Below, piece after piece: positions 1 to 12,139 of a DNA stretch of 64,000 bases (position 1 is its first letter; each line of letters opens with the position of its first letter). Below the pieces are notes generated by a model. It saw only the letters and a program-made list of their open reading frames with translations. It made no database searches and was not told the DNA's origin. This stretch comes from Pontederia crassipes (taxonomy: Eukaryota; Streptophyta; Magnoliopsida; Commelinales; Pontederiaceae). The stretch spans positions 50,984,203 to 51,048,202 of the forward strand of contig CM060187.1 of the NCBI GenBank assembly GCA_030549335.1, written 5' to 3'. The position numbers and the translations under genes are program-made.

Positions 1-651
1 AATAAGTTTAGCCAAAATTTAAATATATTGTTTACCCTCTTGATTAAGCTAAAATTTATTAATTAAATACTTTTTTACATTTTTACAAAATGTTTAAATA
101 TTAATTAATTAATAGTTTATATTTATAGTATTATTTTGTGTCCCTCAAAAATTTTTCAAGGTTTGTACAAATGAATCTGGGTGCCATCCCTAATCCAAGA
201 TACTTTTTCAGGGACTTACTTTATCCACCTGTATAATAAAAAAGATGTTCTTTTTTTCAAAAAAAAAAACACAATCTCTTTGATGGTTAATTATTTATCC
301 TACACATTTTAACTTGTTTTTTCTTATGAAAATCAAATTCATCGGTTCTATGATCCCGAGGTTTTCAAAAAATATATCATAATATTCATTATATTTAAAT
401 TACAGAATTAGAAAAATATAATATAAGAATTTTTAAATGAAGATAGATAAAATACTTGTAGTTATATTTTAGGTTATAAAATTTTTTAAAGATTTTTTTA
501 CTATAATTAAATTAAAAAAAATAACTAATGATTAATCAAAATTACAACCTACAAGTATATCCTATATGGAGCATTTTTTCCACACAAATTATTTTGCACT
601 CTATCTCTCCCTCTTTGAGACACAAGGCGCGATATTGATCGACATAACAAT
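1..651. other. AT-rich spacer, no gene seen
   Basis: This stretch is strongly AT-rich, with homopolymer runs and stops in all frames. I see no gene, RNA gene or recognisable element in it. Confidence 0.6.
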
Positions 652-659
652 GTCACGAC

Positions 660-951
660 CAGGGACGGAGCTACAGTGTAGATAAGGGGGCCTTGGCCCC
701 TCCCAACCTTTTCTAATCACTAATTATTAGTATATAATTTATATAAAGTTTGTTAATTAATGCATAGTTTGGCCCCTCTTAAACTTCTGCACATAACACA
801 TATTAATGAATATTAGAAAAAAATTTATACATATAAAATATTTTCTCAATTTTACTGCTTTTTATTCTTATTTTTTGTATTTATTAGCAAATAAAAATTA
901 CAAAATTATGGTCTATGGCCCCCCTAACCTTCGACGCTGGCTCCGTCCCTG
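660..951. mobile_element. hAT-type MITE (292 bp) with 8-bp target-site duplication
   Basis: The element begins CAGGGACGGAGC and ends GCTCCGTCCCTG read on the plus strand (the last 8 bases mirror the first), so the ends are inverted repeats. It is flanked on both sides by GTCACGAC (652-659 and 952-959), an 8-bp duplication as hAT transposases produce. CAGGG-type ends with an 8-bp duplication are known hAT features. The interior is AT-rich, has 'ggcccct' patches near each end, and encodes no transposase, so it is a non-autonomous element. The ORF that crosses it is not a credible gene. Confidence 0.85.
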
Positions 952-959
952 GTCACGAC

Positions 960-3900
960 CCACAATCAAGGGAGTCACGACTTTAAAAGAGAGTTTGTGG
1001 TTAATCAATGCATGGTTCATCGCAATTTGGTACATAACTACATATTATAAAACAATTATAATTATAGATTTTAAAGTATGTGTACAACATGATTTATGTT
1101 CAAACATGATTTATGTTCAAATAATATGATTCACACACAATACAACATATGTGTACAACACGACTCATATCCAAGCAACATTAACTTCAGTTGTTAATAT
1201 ATTTGTATATTTAAATTATTATTTTTACACTTGTTAGTTAACTATTTAAATGGCTTTGCTATTTGTTTGCTATTGTGATTAATTGATGTTATTGTTTGTC
1301 TTAGTGTTTATATATGGAACTGAATGATTAATTGTTGTTGCTGGAATGCTATATGTAACATAAGTGGGGATGGTTAGCCAACTTGTAATAAAAATTATGA
1401 TTATATGATTGTACAACAACCATATCCTCTTGTGCAATAAAGCTCAAGTATCCCCCCCAAAAAGGAAAGATTCTAATCCAATAAAATGTAATGGTGTTGT
1501 GTCCATCAGGGTCTTTATTGCATAATTTAAATGATATTTTCTTAAAAATCATTGAGTTCTCCTTATTATTTGATAAGATCGAAGGAGTTAAACACAATAA
1601 CTTTGTCATTGCTGCTAATTTGATAATTAATGTTAATGATGTTGACATCATTTTATAACTAATAAAGAAATTTGGAATAATAATAGATAATTATCATTAC
1701 TTGATAATGATTAATTATAAATAAATTAATATAGATAACATGATAATTGAAAATCATGCATAGTTTATTATTTATATTTGTTTAAAATGTTCAATTGATA
1801 TAACCAACGAGGGGAGTGATAAGTAGTTCTTTCTCGCTTAAACAAAAGTTTCGAACTCGAATATCGTGAATATAGAAAATTTCTATTGAGAACTATTAAG
1901 CACGTGATATGAGATAATCTTATCAGATTAGTTGTGGTCGATAATTGAGTCAATCTATAACTTGTGGATCATGCATATAATCATTAGTTGTCACATGAAT
2001 TAAATCATCAATGTCGTTTTTTGTAAAAATCAAAGACTACCAAAAAAATGTTCAATTGATATTCTTATTTATATATGTTGTACCTCCCAATCTCCCATAT
2101 ATGTGTGGAATAGTGAAGAACGTAGAAAAATAAGAATAATAGATAGTGATGATAACATTAGTGGTTGCTTTAAAGATTTTTCAAGATTAGTTTCATTTTA
2201 GAATTAATTAATTGTTTTTTATAAAAGTTGTAAATTCATGAATAATTTTGTTTTTCTACATTATATTTGAAATGATTTGTTTTAGAAAATCGTTTATGTG
2301 TATTTTAATGTTGACTAATCAAAACTAAAGAAAATTTGAATTCTGAAATTGGGTAGCACCTTTTTGTGAACACGTTTGGAATGCATTTCGAGAACTCAAA
2401 AAATATTTTTAAAAAAGTAAACATAAGTCTATTATTTTAAAAAAATGATGATAACATTTTTCCTTGTTTCATTTGGAACACATGTTGATATTTTATTTTC
2501 TTCTGTATAAATTCTCAAATCTTTTACCCTCGAACTAACTTGTGGTAGTTCATAGTTTTGTCATTATTTTATTACTTCTATCTCCTCCATAATTAAAAAG
2601 AAGGGCGGCCGGTACCTTTTGCCTACCTGGAGTTTGGTCGCATGCCACATATATGTAAATTAATTTTGGGGTTTGATTGCCTCGTGACAGCTATTTTATA
2701 TACCAAACCAAGTGCTCCTCACACCAGACCGTACCATGTGCTGTTTTTATTGGAAAAAATAGAATTCTTATATTTTAATTTTTATATTTATGTCTAATTA
2801 ATTTAAGGGTTGTCTTAGGCTCTTAGCCCCTCTTTGAATTGAATGAGAGGAGATTAAAAGAGGAGAAGGAAGAACATATTGGAATTGGATAGCTCTCTGG
2901 ACGAAATAAAATGAAATGGAAGGAAATCCCTTTTTTTTCAGTCCAAAATGGAGGTGAGAGAGAAAAATTAATTAATTATGTTAAATTACTTATTTGCCTT
3001 CTTAAATGATACTATAAAGATATAATAAAAAATTTAGTTGTCCATTCACTTTTTTAAAGTTTTTTTTTCTCTTGTTCTTTTTTTCCCCTTTTTCCTTCCC
3101 AAAGGAATTTACCTCTGCCCATCCGAAATATTTTATTTCTTTACATTTTGACCCACATTTTCATTTGCCGGATTCTACTCCTCTGTTTCATTTCTTAATT
3201 TCTTTCCAACTTTTCATGCCCCAAATAAAATGAATGTGTCAGAATGTATTTCTAATTTATTTTGCCACTTTCTCTTTTTTTTACATATTTTTTGTTTTCA
3301 TAATTTAACTTATTGCGCTCAACACATTATCTTTTGAACTATATTTTAACGTTATATTTCAAATATTATTTGTGAATAAAATTTAAAAACTTGCATCTTA
3401 AATATAATAAATTTCATAAAAAATAATGAGTTAAATGGATATGTTGAGCTTGAGCAGCTACTCTACACTCAGCTGTAGAGTGCAATCCTCAACGTTCGAT
3501 CATCAGTCAAGGGTCAGATCTTTTGTGATTTAAATTAAATTCGCTAGATTTGATCACGGTCATCCATTTTGAACTAATGGTTCAGATTAAATCAAACAAA
3601 TAAGGAAAATAAAAGCCCTAAAATTGCTCCAAGCGACTCTCTCATGCCGGCGGCTCCTCCGTCTTCGGAGGAATACGACCGAGCGAGAGGAAATATTGCA
3701 TTTGCCTACGAATTACAGTTTGCCCGGTCTCCAATCCCTTGCGCTCTCTCGTCTCCAATCCCTACGAATTCATAGTAAGTAGGTGAGTAAGAAAAATCTG
3801 ACCCAAAAAAACTTATTCAATTCGAAAAAGTGGAATCGAAAAAAATAAAAAATTAAGGTCTAATTATAATTTAGGATGAGTTTCAAACATTTAAAATTTG

Positions 3901-5180
3901 TCCGCTAAAATTAGTGCCCATTCGAAAAAAATTGTAGAGGCCATGGAGTCCATTTTTATTTATATAATTTATACACATCTTATTAATTCTTTTATTATAG
4001 ATATAATAATTTTCTATAAAATTTCATACTTTTTATCACATTATCAAACTTTAATTTAATAACTTTATCATTTTAGTAGTTTATTTTATATTTAATAACA
4101 AATTAAATATTTTTTATATTAATTTTAATTTATTATATATATTTTAAAATATAATTATATAAAAGTAGGATCCTAAATAAATCATCCAAAAAACCGATTC
4201 GCTAAAAGGTGATTTTTATTATTTTAAAATGGTTTTAGGACAATTTTTTAAAATTTTAAAATTGACCCGAAAAGTAGCGGTTGAAATTTTAAATTGAAAA
4301 TCTGACCGACCCGAACTACTTTAACCTTACAATAATAAACATAGTAACCGTCCATGATAATTATTAACTAACCCAATGTTGACTTATGAATATACAATGC
4401 AATGTCATTGGTAGGGTGTGAACCCGATTGGGTCGGGTCATTGGTTAGGTCTGACTCGACCTGACTCGAAAGTAAAATAATTCGAATCGACCCGGTCTGA
4501 TTCGAATATTAATTTATTTTTAAATTTTTATTTAATTTTAAGCCAATTTTTCAATTTAAAATGTTAAATAATAGTAAAATAAAGTGTTTGAAGCAGGAAA
4601 ATAATATTTAAATATTTGGAAAACTTATTTTATACTTTTAAAGAATGAAATTATAAAGAATAATTAAAAAATGTATAGTTGAATAGAGACACTAGAATTG
4701 GGGTAATAAAATGCCAAATGTAAGGATGAGGGAGGGAGCGTTTTTCTTTGAGAGAGAGGAAGAAGAAAAGGATGAATACAGGAGAAGGCCGGGGTGCCCC
4801 ACATATCCTCATGTTGTGATTTGTTCTTAAGCCATATTTGACAATCACCACCTATTTATCCTGGTAGAAGAGTCGTTGATGTCGTGTTCCTTCACAGAGG
4901 GCTTGATCATGTTTGTTAGAGGAAGAAGTCATTGCTCGATCATGTTCATTTTGGAGCCCCTCCATCGTTGGAGGAGGTGCTGCTGGTCTCGTGTTGGTTC
5001 GGATAGGGAGCAGCCGACGGGATGAGAGAAGAAGAAAATTTACATCCTGCCCTGTAACTAATTCTTTTATTTGCTATCATGTGTAATTGATATATCTATT
5101 TACCTTATAATTAGGATTTAATGTTTGTTGGGTGTAGCAGGGTTGCGCTCTATAGTTGGGTGTAGTGTAATTGATATATC
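960..5180. other. AT-rich spacer with minor repeats
   Basis: No gene is supported here. Visible items are short local duplications (for example around 1090-1130), a stretch at 2822-3250 that starts 'ttagcccctctttg' and resembles a second copy at 6948, and a patch near 4410-4500 rich in 'gacccg/gggtcgg' words that recurs near 27330 and 39650. These look like decayed dispersed repeats. I could not set ends for any of them. Confidence 0.5.
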
Positions 5181-5205
5181 TATTTACCTTATAATTAGGA
5201 TTTAG
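5081..5205. repeat. Local direct repeat, about 40 bp, 84-bp offset
   Basis: A 40-base block beginning 'gtgtaattgatatatc' at 5081 recurs at 5165. It lies at the outer edge of the left arm of the neighbouring TIR element, which blurs that element's exact end. Confidence 0.8.
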
Positions 5206-6105
5206 TTATTGTTCCCCAATTAAAATAGGGGGGATCATCCCCTTATTATTTCTGCCGTATGATGCAGGATGAAGGATTCGATGTAATGTGCATAGTTCAG
5301 TGTGGTTAGTGACGGCTCAGCACCGGTTCAGTAGCTGCTCGACGAGGGTAGTCCAGCGTTGATTTAGCTAGGGAGATTGGCGACGACGTGGAGTGACCAG
5401 GGTGAGGTCGTGAGCGTCGTATGCACGATAGCGGCGACGTGAGGGGATCAATAGTGAAAGAGAGAGTGACGAGGTCGAGACGCGGGGAGGAATCAACAGT
5501 GAAAGAGAGGGCGGCGAGGTTCGAGATCAACGGTGTGCAAGTTGAAAGCAGCTACGACAACGAGGTCGAGATCGATGGAGTCAAAAGTAGCTACGGTGGC
5601 AAGTGAGGTCGAATGCAGCGATGAGGGGGACGACAATGAGCACATCGACAACGTCCGAGCTCCTTTTCAAAACACAAAGGAATTGCAGCGACGGTAGTGG
5701 GGTGGGGATGGTAGTGGGCTTAGTGATGGCATAGAGGAATCGATCAAACTCCTTTCAGTGATGACACAAAGAAATCGTGGCAACGATGGGGTTGAAAATA
5801 ACAATGGGAGAGGGCGTGGGGGTTGAAGACGATGACGACACAGAGAAATCGTGGCAGCGAGGGGAGGGGGGTTTGAAGATGAGCGGTCGCTGATGGCGAG
5901 GGGTCGAAGATGAGCGACCATTGATTGAGGGAGGGGGGTTGAAGACGGCGGCCACTGAACTCGCACTGAGCCGTCACCAAATCACGCTGAACCATGTGCA
6001 TCACATCGAGTCATCCATTCGGCATCCGACATCAGAGACGATAGGGAGACGGTCTCCCCCTATTTTATTAGGGGGACAATCATTAAATTCTTATAGTTAT
6101 CGGAT
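5185..6105. mobile_element. Non-autonomous DNA element with long (about 130 bp) inverted ends
   Basis: The arm at about 5197-5325 reappears in reverse complement at about 5966-6092. Matching blocks, in order, are 'aaaataggggg', 'gatgtaatgtgca'/'gatgtgatgcaca', 'gttcag.gtg' and 'gtgacggctcag'. The arms are diverged, so the insertion is old. The interior is GC-rich and contains direct repeats, such as 'agaaatcgtggca' at about 5769 and 5841. No transposase is visible. Long inverted ends suggest a Mutator-type or foldback element, but no target-site duplication could be fixed, so the superfamily is open. ORFs crossing the interior are low-complexity and I do not call them genes. Confidence 0.6.
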
Positions 6106-7522
6106 CTTACATAGGCATAGTGTTATTATTACCAGTAATATTAATAATAATATAATTAGCAAATGCATTAATTCTTAAGCATTTTACCACATGATACGAT
6201 CTTTCTACTTTTCCTTTTTTAACAATCTTTACTTTTTGCTATTTGATTTAATATTTCTTTATATTTACCACTAAAACAGTTGTGACGAAATAAATAAATT
6301 AAATTATATATTTTTCTCAAATATTTTGATAGTAACGATAAAAAAAGTTAGGTCAATTAACATTAACGTTATATATATAAGTGTATCATTTGTAATATTC
6401 TTAAGAATTAATTTGAATTCCTAATTATAAATGATATATGTAACATATAATGATAATTAAAACTTGATTAATTTCTTGATGAAGAAAGAGAAGACAATAA
6501 AAACTTTTCATATTCCCAATAACTTCCTTATATGTCATATTGTCATTATTGAAAAAAGAAAGTTGTATCAATATTCCGTTTCAGAAAAAAAAGTTTTATC
6601 AAAAAGGTTTTATAAAAAAAAAGACTCAACAGCACCCAAAGATAAAATGGTCTCCATAGATTGATGCATTCATCAATTTTTTGAATTTTAGATTAATAGT
6701 TCAGATGGTCTCAAAGTTCAAATGATTTTAGCAAATGAGGCACTCGGAGATAAAACAACTAACGACTTGGACTTTCGGCTTGGCGAGTGCAAATCGACTG
6801 TAATGTTTGTAACAAGCTTTCATTCTTTTCTAAACGTATTTTATTACGAATCCGGAATGCACTTTTTTTCCTCGATTAGGGTGCTGATTTTTCATTTAAT
6901 AATAGATATCTTGTTAAGTGTACAAAATAATCAAACGTCTCATTTAGCCCCTCTTTGGATTGAGGAAAAAGAAAGGGTAAAGAGGAGAAAGGAAAGGGGA
7001 AAAAAAAATAAATTTATGCAATTTGAAAGGAAGGAAATGAAGAAAAATGAAAGAGAAGTTTTTCCTCTAAAGACATTAAAAAATTTTAATGCGTGAAATC
7101 ACTTGATTGATCTAAAAAAATATAACATTCTATTATTTTGAAGGGGATATAATTGTATAATATTAATTTTTAAGATGACTACATCAATTCAAGAATCCGA
7201 AAATGATCGATATTAACATTTACACATTTGATACAAAAAGAAAGATACCGAATTGGTAAACTTGCAATTGGTTTTCGAGCGAACTTTTCTAGGATGTGAA
7301 TCACGATATTAAAATTTAACTTCAACTAATTTAAAGACTCAGATAAATTTGATTACTTCCTCGTTTCAAAATTCAAATGGACATCAGCTCACACCATGAT
7401 GAGGACAAATTAAAAGAATACTCCCATTTGTTAAGTTTAATTCGTAGATTAAATTTCGCAATAAAAGAAAGAACAAAAGGGAGGAGGAAAATTAAATCAA
7501 AAGAAGAAGAAAAAAAAAGAAT
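6106..7522. other. AT-rich spacer downstream of the transporter gene
   Basis: No gene is supported. At 6948-7090 a purine-rich stretch starts 'tttagcccctctttgg', like the one at 2822. The part next to 7523 probably includes the transporter's 3' untranslated region, but no clear poly(A) signal was found on the minus strand. Confidence 0.5.
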
Positions 7523-8599
7523 TCATACTTTTGATTCCATGTTGTCCATTTGTATTCCTCTTCCGGCGTATTCTTTGGCCTCTTCGCCGCCGATCAGTTT
7601 GGTTGTTTCTTCTGCCTTGGTAAGCTGCTCCGCCGCTGCCGCAGCCGCCGGCGGGGGCGCAGCTTTGGTGACGGATTGCTGATATAGGACTCCGCCGACG
7701 AGGGTCAGGAGCAAGCAGGACAACCCGAACGGACTCGCGTGCTTGTCCCATATCATCACGTTGATGGCCACCGTGAGGAACTTGTTCACGACGCCGGTCA
7801 CCGTGAACGCGGTCGCCGAGATCGCCTTCCTCGCCGCGAACCCGAAGAAGCTGATCAGCAGACCGAACACGCAGGAGAGCAACACGGCGACGAAGGCGTC
7901 AGACCGCATCCATCCTCCTTCCGCGCCGTCCGGTCTGTCGCCGGAGGCGGCGGCGAAGACGTCGGCGTACTCCCCCGTCAGCACCCAGAAGAAGGGCGCC
8001 ATGAGTAGGGAGAGGAGGTTGTTGTAGAGGACGAAGCCCCAGGTGTTGAGGCCGAGGTTGGTCACCATGTGCTTGATGTAGACCATCTCCGTCGTGATGG
8101 ACGCCAGGTAGGCGACGGCCCACGAGTACGCCGTGAGGCTGAAGGCGGAGTCGGTGGTCACGTACCCGACGGCGCCGCTCAGGATGACGACGAGGGAGAG
8201 GAAGGTGAGCCTGGAAGGGAAGGGCTGCTTCCTGAAGACGGTGTCGGCGACGGCCACGAGCAGCGGCGTGAGCGACCGGAAGACGATGAAGGTGTCGACG
8301 TTGGCGTGGCGGAGCAGATTGGTGTTGGTGAAGATGGCGAGGTAGAAGACGAACGCCGCGGGCAGGAACTTCTTGGCGGTGTCGAGGGTGAAGGGGTCGT
8401 GCCGGAGGACGCCCAGCTTGCCGAGGCCCCAGACGCCGAGGACGGAGGTCAGGTACTGTAAGCCGGTGAGGAGCCCGGGGTAACTAAACTTGGTGATGGC
8501 GTACTTGTTGATGACGGCGAGCAGACTGGAGCACAGCGAGTACCCGATCACGAGGGCCGCGGTGGAAGCGTCGGCGCCCGCCACGGCGACGGCGGCCAT
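7523..8599 (-). CDS. GFT1: Golgi GDP-fucose transporter-like nucleotide-sugar transporter (GONST4/GFT1 type)
   Basis: This 358-residue protein belongs to the nucleotide-sugar/triose-phosphate translocator family. It should exchange GDP-sugar for GMP across the Golgi membrane to supply fucosyl- and related transferases. About ten hydrophobic segments run from residue 14 to 310. Residues 87-123 (around NTNLLRHANVD) and 160-205 read like the plant GONST4/GFT1 group rather than GONST1. The GVVNK motif at 269-273 fits the GX(L/V)NK motif tied to GDP-sugar binding. A hydrophilic Ala/Pro-rich tail follows 312. I start at 8599 because the family N-terminus begins there. The frame stays open upstream to 8803, but that extra 68-residue Lys/Arg-rich stretch crosses the likely TATA box. 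The CDS is one exon with very GC-rich third positions. Substrate is inferred from family resemblance; GDP-mannose or another GDP-sugar is possible. Confidence 0.88.
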   Translation of the reverse strand: MAAVAVAGADASTAALVIGYSLCSSLLAVINKYAITKFSYPGLLTGLQYLTSVLGVWGLGKLGVLRHDPFTLDTAKKFLPAAFVFYLAIFTNTNLLRHANVDTFIVFRSLTPLLVAVADTVFRKQPFPSRLTFLSLVVILSGAVGYVTTDSAFSLTAYSWAVAYLASITTEMVYIKHMVTNLGLNTWGFVLYNNLLSLLMAPFFWVLTGEYADVFAAASGDRPDGAEGGWMRSDAFVAVLLSCVFGLLISFFGFAARKAISATAFTVTGVVNKFLTVAINVMIWDKHASPFGLSCLLLTLVGGVLYQQSVTKAAPPPAAAAAAEQLTKAEETTKLIGGEEAKEYAGRGIQMDNMESKV

Positions 8600-8772
8600 G
8601 ATCGATGAGATGCCTTCCTCTTCACGACGACAAACTACGAAAGCTTTTGGATCTAGCGATCGAATAACTCTGCGTGAATACTGCAGATCTATCAGTGGTG
8701 CATAGATCGTGGGTATAAGACGGTGGTACTGCCGCTTACTTGAGAACACGAAGAGGTGTCTTCTCGCGTTAA

Positions 8773-8780
8773 TTTTTATA
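8773..8780 (-). promoter_or_regulatory. Likely TATA box of the transporter gene
   Basis: TATAAAAA on the minus strand lies 174 bp upstream of the chosen ATG. This would place transcription start near 8745 and give a 5' leader of about 145 bases. It supports the start at 8599 over the longer open frame. Confidence 0.4.
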
Positions 8781-8809
8781 TTTTTGTTCATTTTTTGGCG
8801 CAAATTATG

Positions 8810-9425
8810 GGTTTGGTTCGAGTATACTTTTAAAAATAAAAGGCATTTTATTCTTCTGATACGTTTTTTTTAGGTTTTGCACATGGTATTTTAGAAATTA
8901 GACAAGTCATCATTGCAGTTTTGGTTGATACCATAGATAAAGTTTAAATTTATTTGTCAAATTATAACATTTTGCATTCTTCTTATAAGATTTACAAAAA
9001 AAACATTTTAAACATTTACAAAAAAAAATGTTAGTTCAATTTGTTGAAATCCAATGCTATAAAAAATGGTCACTGAATTAAGTTTGTCTCATTGCAGATA
9101 TAATACATATATATAAGAAAGATTTTGTTGAAATCAAATACTATAAAAATGGTCACTAAATTAAGTTTGTCTCATTGCATATATAATACATATTAAGAAA
9201 GAGATTTCTCTCACAAGCATAAAACTGAAAAAGAAAAAACATAATTTCCTAGTAGTTTCTATAAAATAACTCTAGTACTTTATTAGACTCAGACTGGCTA
9301 TATATTAACAATATCAAGAGGGAAAAAAAAGGGGGAAACCTTTGCGGACGTGATGGCGACTTCGTGAAGGTTTTCGCTAACAACGAGTGCTTCCATGCGA
9401 GCTGCTTGGGGATGACCATCGTGAC
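8810..9425. other. AT-rich promoter-side spacer with a tandem duplication
   Basis: This is spacer upstream of the transporter. It contains the 84-bp tandem repeat listed at 9041-9205 and no gene. Confidence 0.5.
9041..9205. repeat. Tandem duplication, two copies of about 84 bp
   Basis: A block beginning 'ttgttgaaatc' at 9041 is repeated from 9125 with few changes. Both copies carry 'atggtcact.aattaagt' and end in 'attgca.atataatacata'. No coding content is present. Confidence 0.85.
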
Positions 9426-9428
9426 CAA

Positions 9429-10103
9429 CTATTGGCGTAGTTTGGGAACATTTAGTTTAGCGAAGCATCCCCAAATATTCCCAAACACACTAGGTGGACG
9501 TGAGTTTCACGAGAACATTTTACGAAATGTTCTCGAAGATAAGAACATTTCTTTTTTTTTCTCCCGGACAGTCGCAATTTTTTACTTTGACTTTTTTTTT
9601 CTTTCATCTATTTTTTAATTATTATGTAATATAAGGATATATAATTTAATTATTTATTAATACAATTAGTCATCTTATTAAATAAATATTTAAATGTAAT
9701 TAATTAAAAGTTTATGTTATAATAATTCTAAAATATTTTATAATAAAAAAGTTCAATTATTTTAATAAAAAATTTATATTATATTTGGATATTTAGATTT
9801 ACTATAATATTAATAATATTTAAAATATTTAATCAAATAAATAATAATATAATAATTATCCAAATATCTACTAAAACTTATCCAAATAAATACTAATATA
9901 ATAATAATAAAATAATAAATTATATTCTTAGTTCCTATTTTTTATCCAAATAACTACTAAAATTTATATATCAAATCAACTTTTTAAATTCTCATTATTA
10001 CACTTTTTCATCCAAACATCAACTTAAACTTTTCTATCCCATCAATTAGTTCTCGAGTACAAAAGTTCTCTCAATATTTCCATACCAAACGCAGCCATAA
10101 AAT
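9429..10103. mobile_element. Possible AT-rich MITE with weak inverted ends
   Basis: The left end near 'ggcgtagtttgggaa' (9434) resembles the reverse complement of the right end (tttccataccaaacgcagcc, about 10077-10096). Words of the type 'gcgtttggtatgg' are common at the tips of plant hAT and PIF MITEs. The interior is AT-rich and non-coding and includes a perfect hairpin at 9510-9535. No target-site duplication was found, so this is tentative. Confidence 0.3.
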
Positions 10104-10763
10104 ATAGCGAGGACAATCATTGACTCCTACAACCACTTAGAATAAAAAAAATTGAATTTGATTACCATGAATGATATATATATATATACTCATTATTTTA
10201 TTATTCAACAAGGTGACTTATGTTTATCATCTATATATGAAATGTCCATGAAAAAAATATATCGCGACTTGTTGTTTTATGTTCAATTATATTCCGTGTG
10301 ACTACTCGGCTTGATCCGAAATTTACGTGCACAAGAATACAAGATCACTACCCGAAGACTCCAACGCAAGCCAATCTTTTATTCCCGTCATTTTTTGAAC
10401 TACAAATTATATTGCATTTACAAAGATGCTACTATATATTGTGTCCTTAATTTTTGAATTAAAAATTTATATGTGATATTTGAATTTTTCTCTCTATCTT
10501 TTTTTTTTTAAAATAAATTCGGTTAATAATTTTTTTATCTGATGGAAAAAAAAAGATGAGAAACACGCATGCAGTCACCTTTGCTAAGAGATTGTTTCCT
10601 CTCCCTATTGTTGAGTGGTGGATGACCGAATTTAAACCAAGCAAGGGGGCGCCAGGAGCATATCTTAGCTGTCGTTTTGAGCGATTTTTGTTTTAAATGG
10701 TCTCTTTAAATGCTATTAGTCCAAGAATAATTGTGCGAATTAAATAACACATTAATTGAAATT
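10104..10763. other. AT-rich spacer left of the gypsy cluster
   Basis: No gene or RNA is recognised. There is a short (TA)n run near 10176. The minus-strand ORF here is low-complexity and not credible. Confidence 0.5.
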
Positions 10764-11896
10764 TTACCAAAAGGAACCAAGTGATTGCTATTCAAGGTTG
10801 ATCGTTGTAACATCTCATGCAAATTGCGCACCCTTCCAAACACGGAACGGCGCAAGAAAAGAGGGAGAAAACAGAAGGATTGATACTTTGTTCTATCCTA
10901 TTTTTGAAAAATATTGTAGTACCCGGATAAAAAAATAATAATAAATAAGTAAATAAAACTAAGTTGTAAAACCCCAACACCCAAAGTCCATAATGTAACC
11001 CATTAGCATGATAGGTCCAAGACCTAACCTATAAAAGGCATTAATACCCTAGAGCTCATCTTATCAACTCATTACCTCTCCGTCACTCATTTCTCTTCTT
11101 TCCCAAGCACACTCCATCCAGCAAGAGCAAGGGATCTCCATCAAGGTCTTTTAGATTCTTCTTCATTTTTGCATTCCATTTGATTTTCAGCATCATCCCC
11201 TTATTCCTTTCTCTAATCGAAATGCTTCGTAGGTGGAGAACGACAAGGGGAGGGCGATTATCGGTGAACGGAAGGATTTCAAGTAAGAATCAATCCTAAA
11301 AGAACATGGGTGAATTCGAAATCCCCAAATTTACCAAAAGGAACCAAGTGATTGCTATTCAAGGTTGATTGTTGTAACATCTCATGCAAATTGCGCACCT
11401 TTCCAAACTCGGAACGGCGCAAGAAAAGAGAGAGAAAATAGAAGGATTGATACTTTGTTCTATCCTATTTTTGAAAAATATTGTAGTACCCGGATAAAAT
11501 AATAATAATAAATAAGTAAATAAAACCAAGTTGTAAAATCCCAACACCCAAAGTCCATAATGTAGTTCATTAGCATGATAGGTCCAAGACCTAACCTATA
11601 AAAGGCATTAATACCCTAAAGCTCATCTTATCAACTCATTACCTCTCCGTCACTCATCTCTCTTCTTTTCCAAGCACACTCCATCCAGCAAGAGCAAGGG
11701 ATCTCCAGCAAGGTCTTCTATGTTCTTCATTTTTGCATTCCATTTGATTTTCAGCACCATCCCCTTATTCCTTTCTCTAATCAGAATGCTTCGTAGGTGG
11801 AGAACGACAAGGGGAGGGCGATTATCGGTGAACGGAAGGATTTCAAGTAAGAATCAATCCCAAAAGAACGTGGGTGAATTCGAAATCCCCCTGCAT
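10764..11896. repeat. 567-bp tandem duplication spanning host flank plus LTR start
   Basis: Copy 1 (10764-11326) and copy 2 (11331 onward) each contain about 151 bp of non-LTR flank starting 'ttaccaaaagg', followed by the first part of a gypsy LTR that begins TGTAGTACCC (10915 and 11482). After the shared 'gaaatcccc', copy 1 stops and meets the flank of copy 2, while copy 2 continues into the rest of the LTR. The element-host junction itself has therefore been duplicated. Confidence 0.88.
11597..11603 (+). promoter_or_regulatory. LTR TATA box (three copies in the cluster)
   Basis: TATAAAAGGC occurs at the same place in all three LTR starts: 11031 (partial duplicate), 11597 (5' LTR) and 18361 (3' LTR). 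It lies about 115 bp inside the LTR and is the likely core promoter of the element. Confidence 0.6.
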
Positions 11897-12139
11897 AACT
11901 TAATTAGCAATATGGTAGAATTATGGTTCTTATATTGCAATGTGTCTTGATTAACGAAAGGATATGGAAAAGGAACGATTGATTGTGTTCTTGTGTCTTG
12001 ATTCCTGTTTTGTGATTCCTTATGGCTATGGATGTGTTCTGTATTAGACCTCCATGCTTAGATGATTGATTGTATGCATTGATTGTGTTTTTGGATTGAA
12101 AATCGCTAAAAATATGATTCTGTCCGATTCTGTTTTCAA

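Noticed and set aside
806..1129. Plus-strand ORF of 107 codons
   Set aside because: It lies half inside the hAT MITE, is low-complexity and has no domain.
2822..3250. Possible MITE sharing 'ttagcccctctttg' with 6948
   Set aside because: The shared start is visible, but no inverted end or target-site duplication could be identified for either copy.
5306..6178. Several ORFs in both strands
   Set aside because: They lie within the TIR element's repeat-rich interior and look compositional.
7739..8461. Plus-strand ORFs opposite the transporter gene
   Set aside because: They are shadows of the GC-rich transporter frame, with Arg/Glu/Gly-rich composition and no domain.
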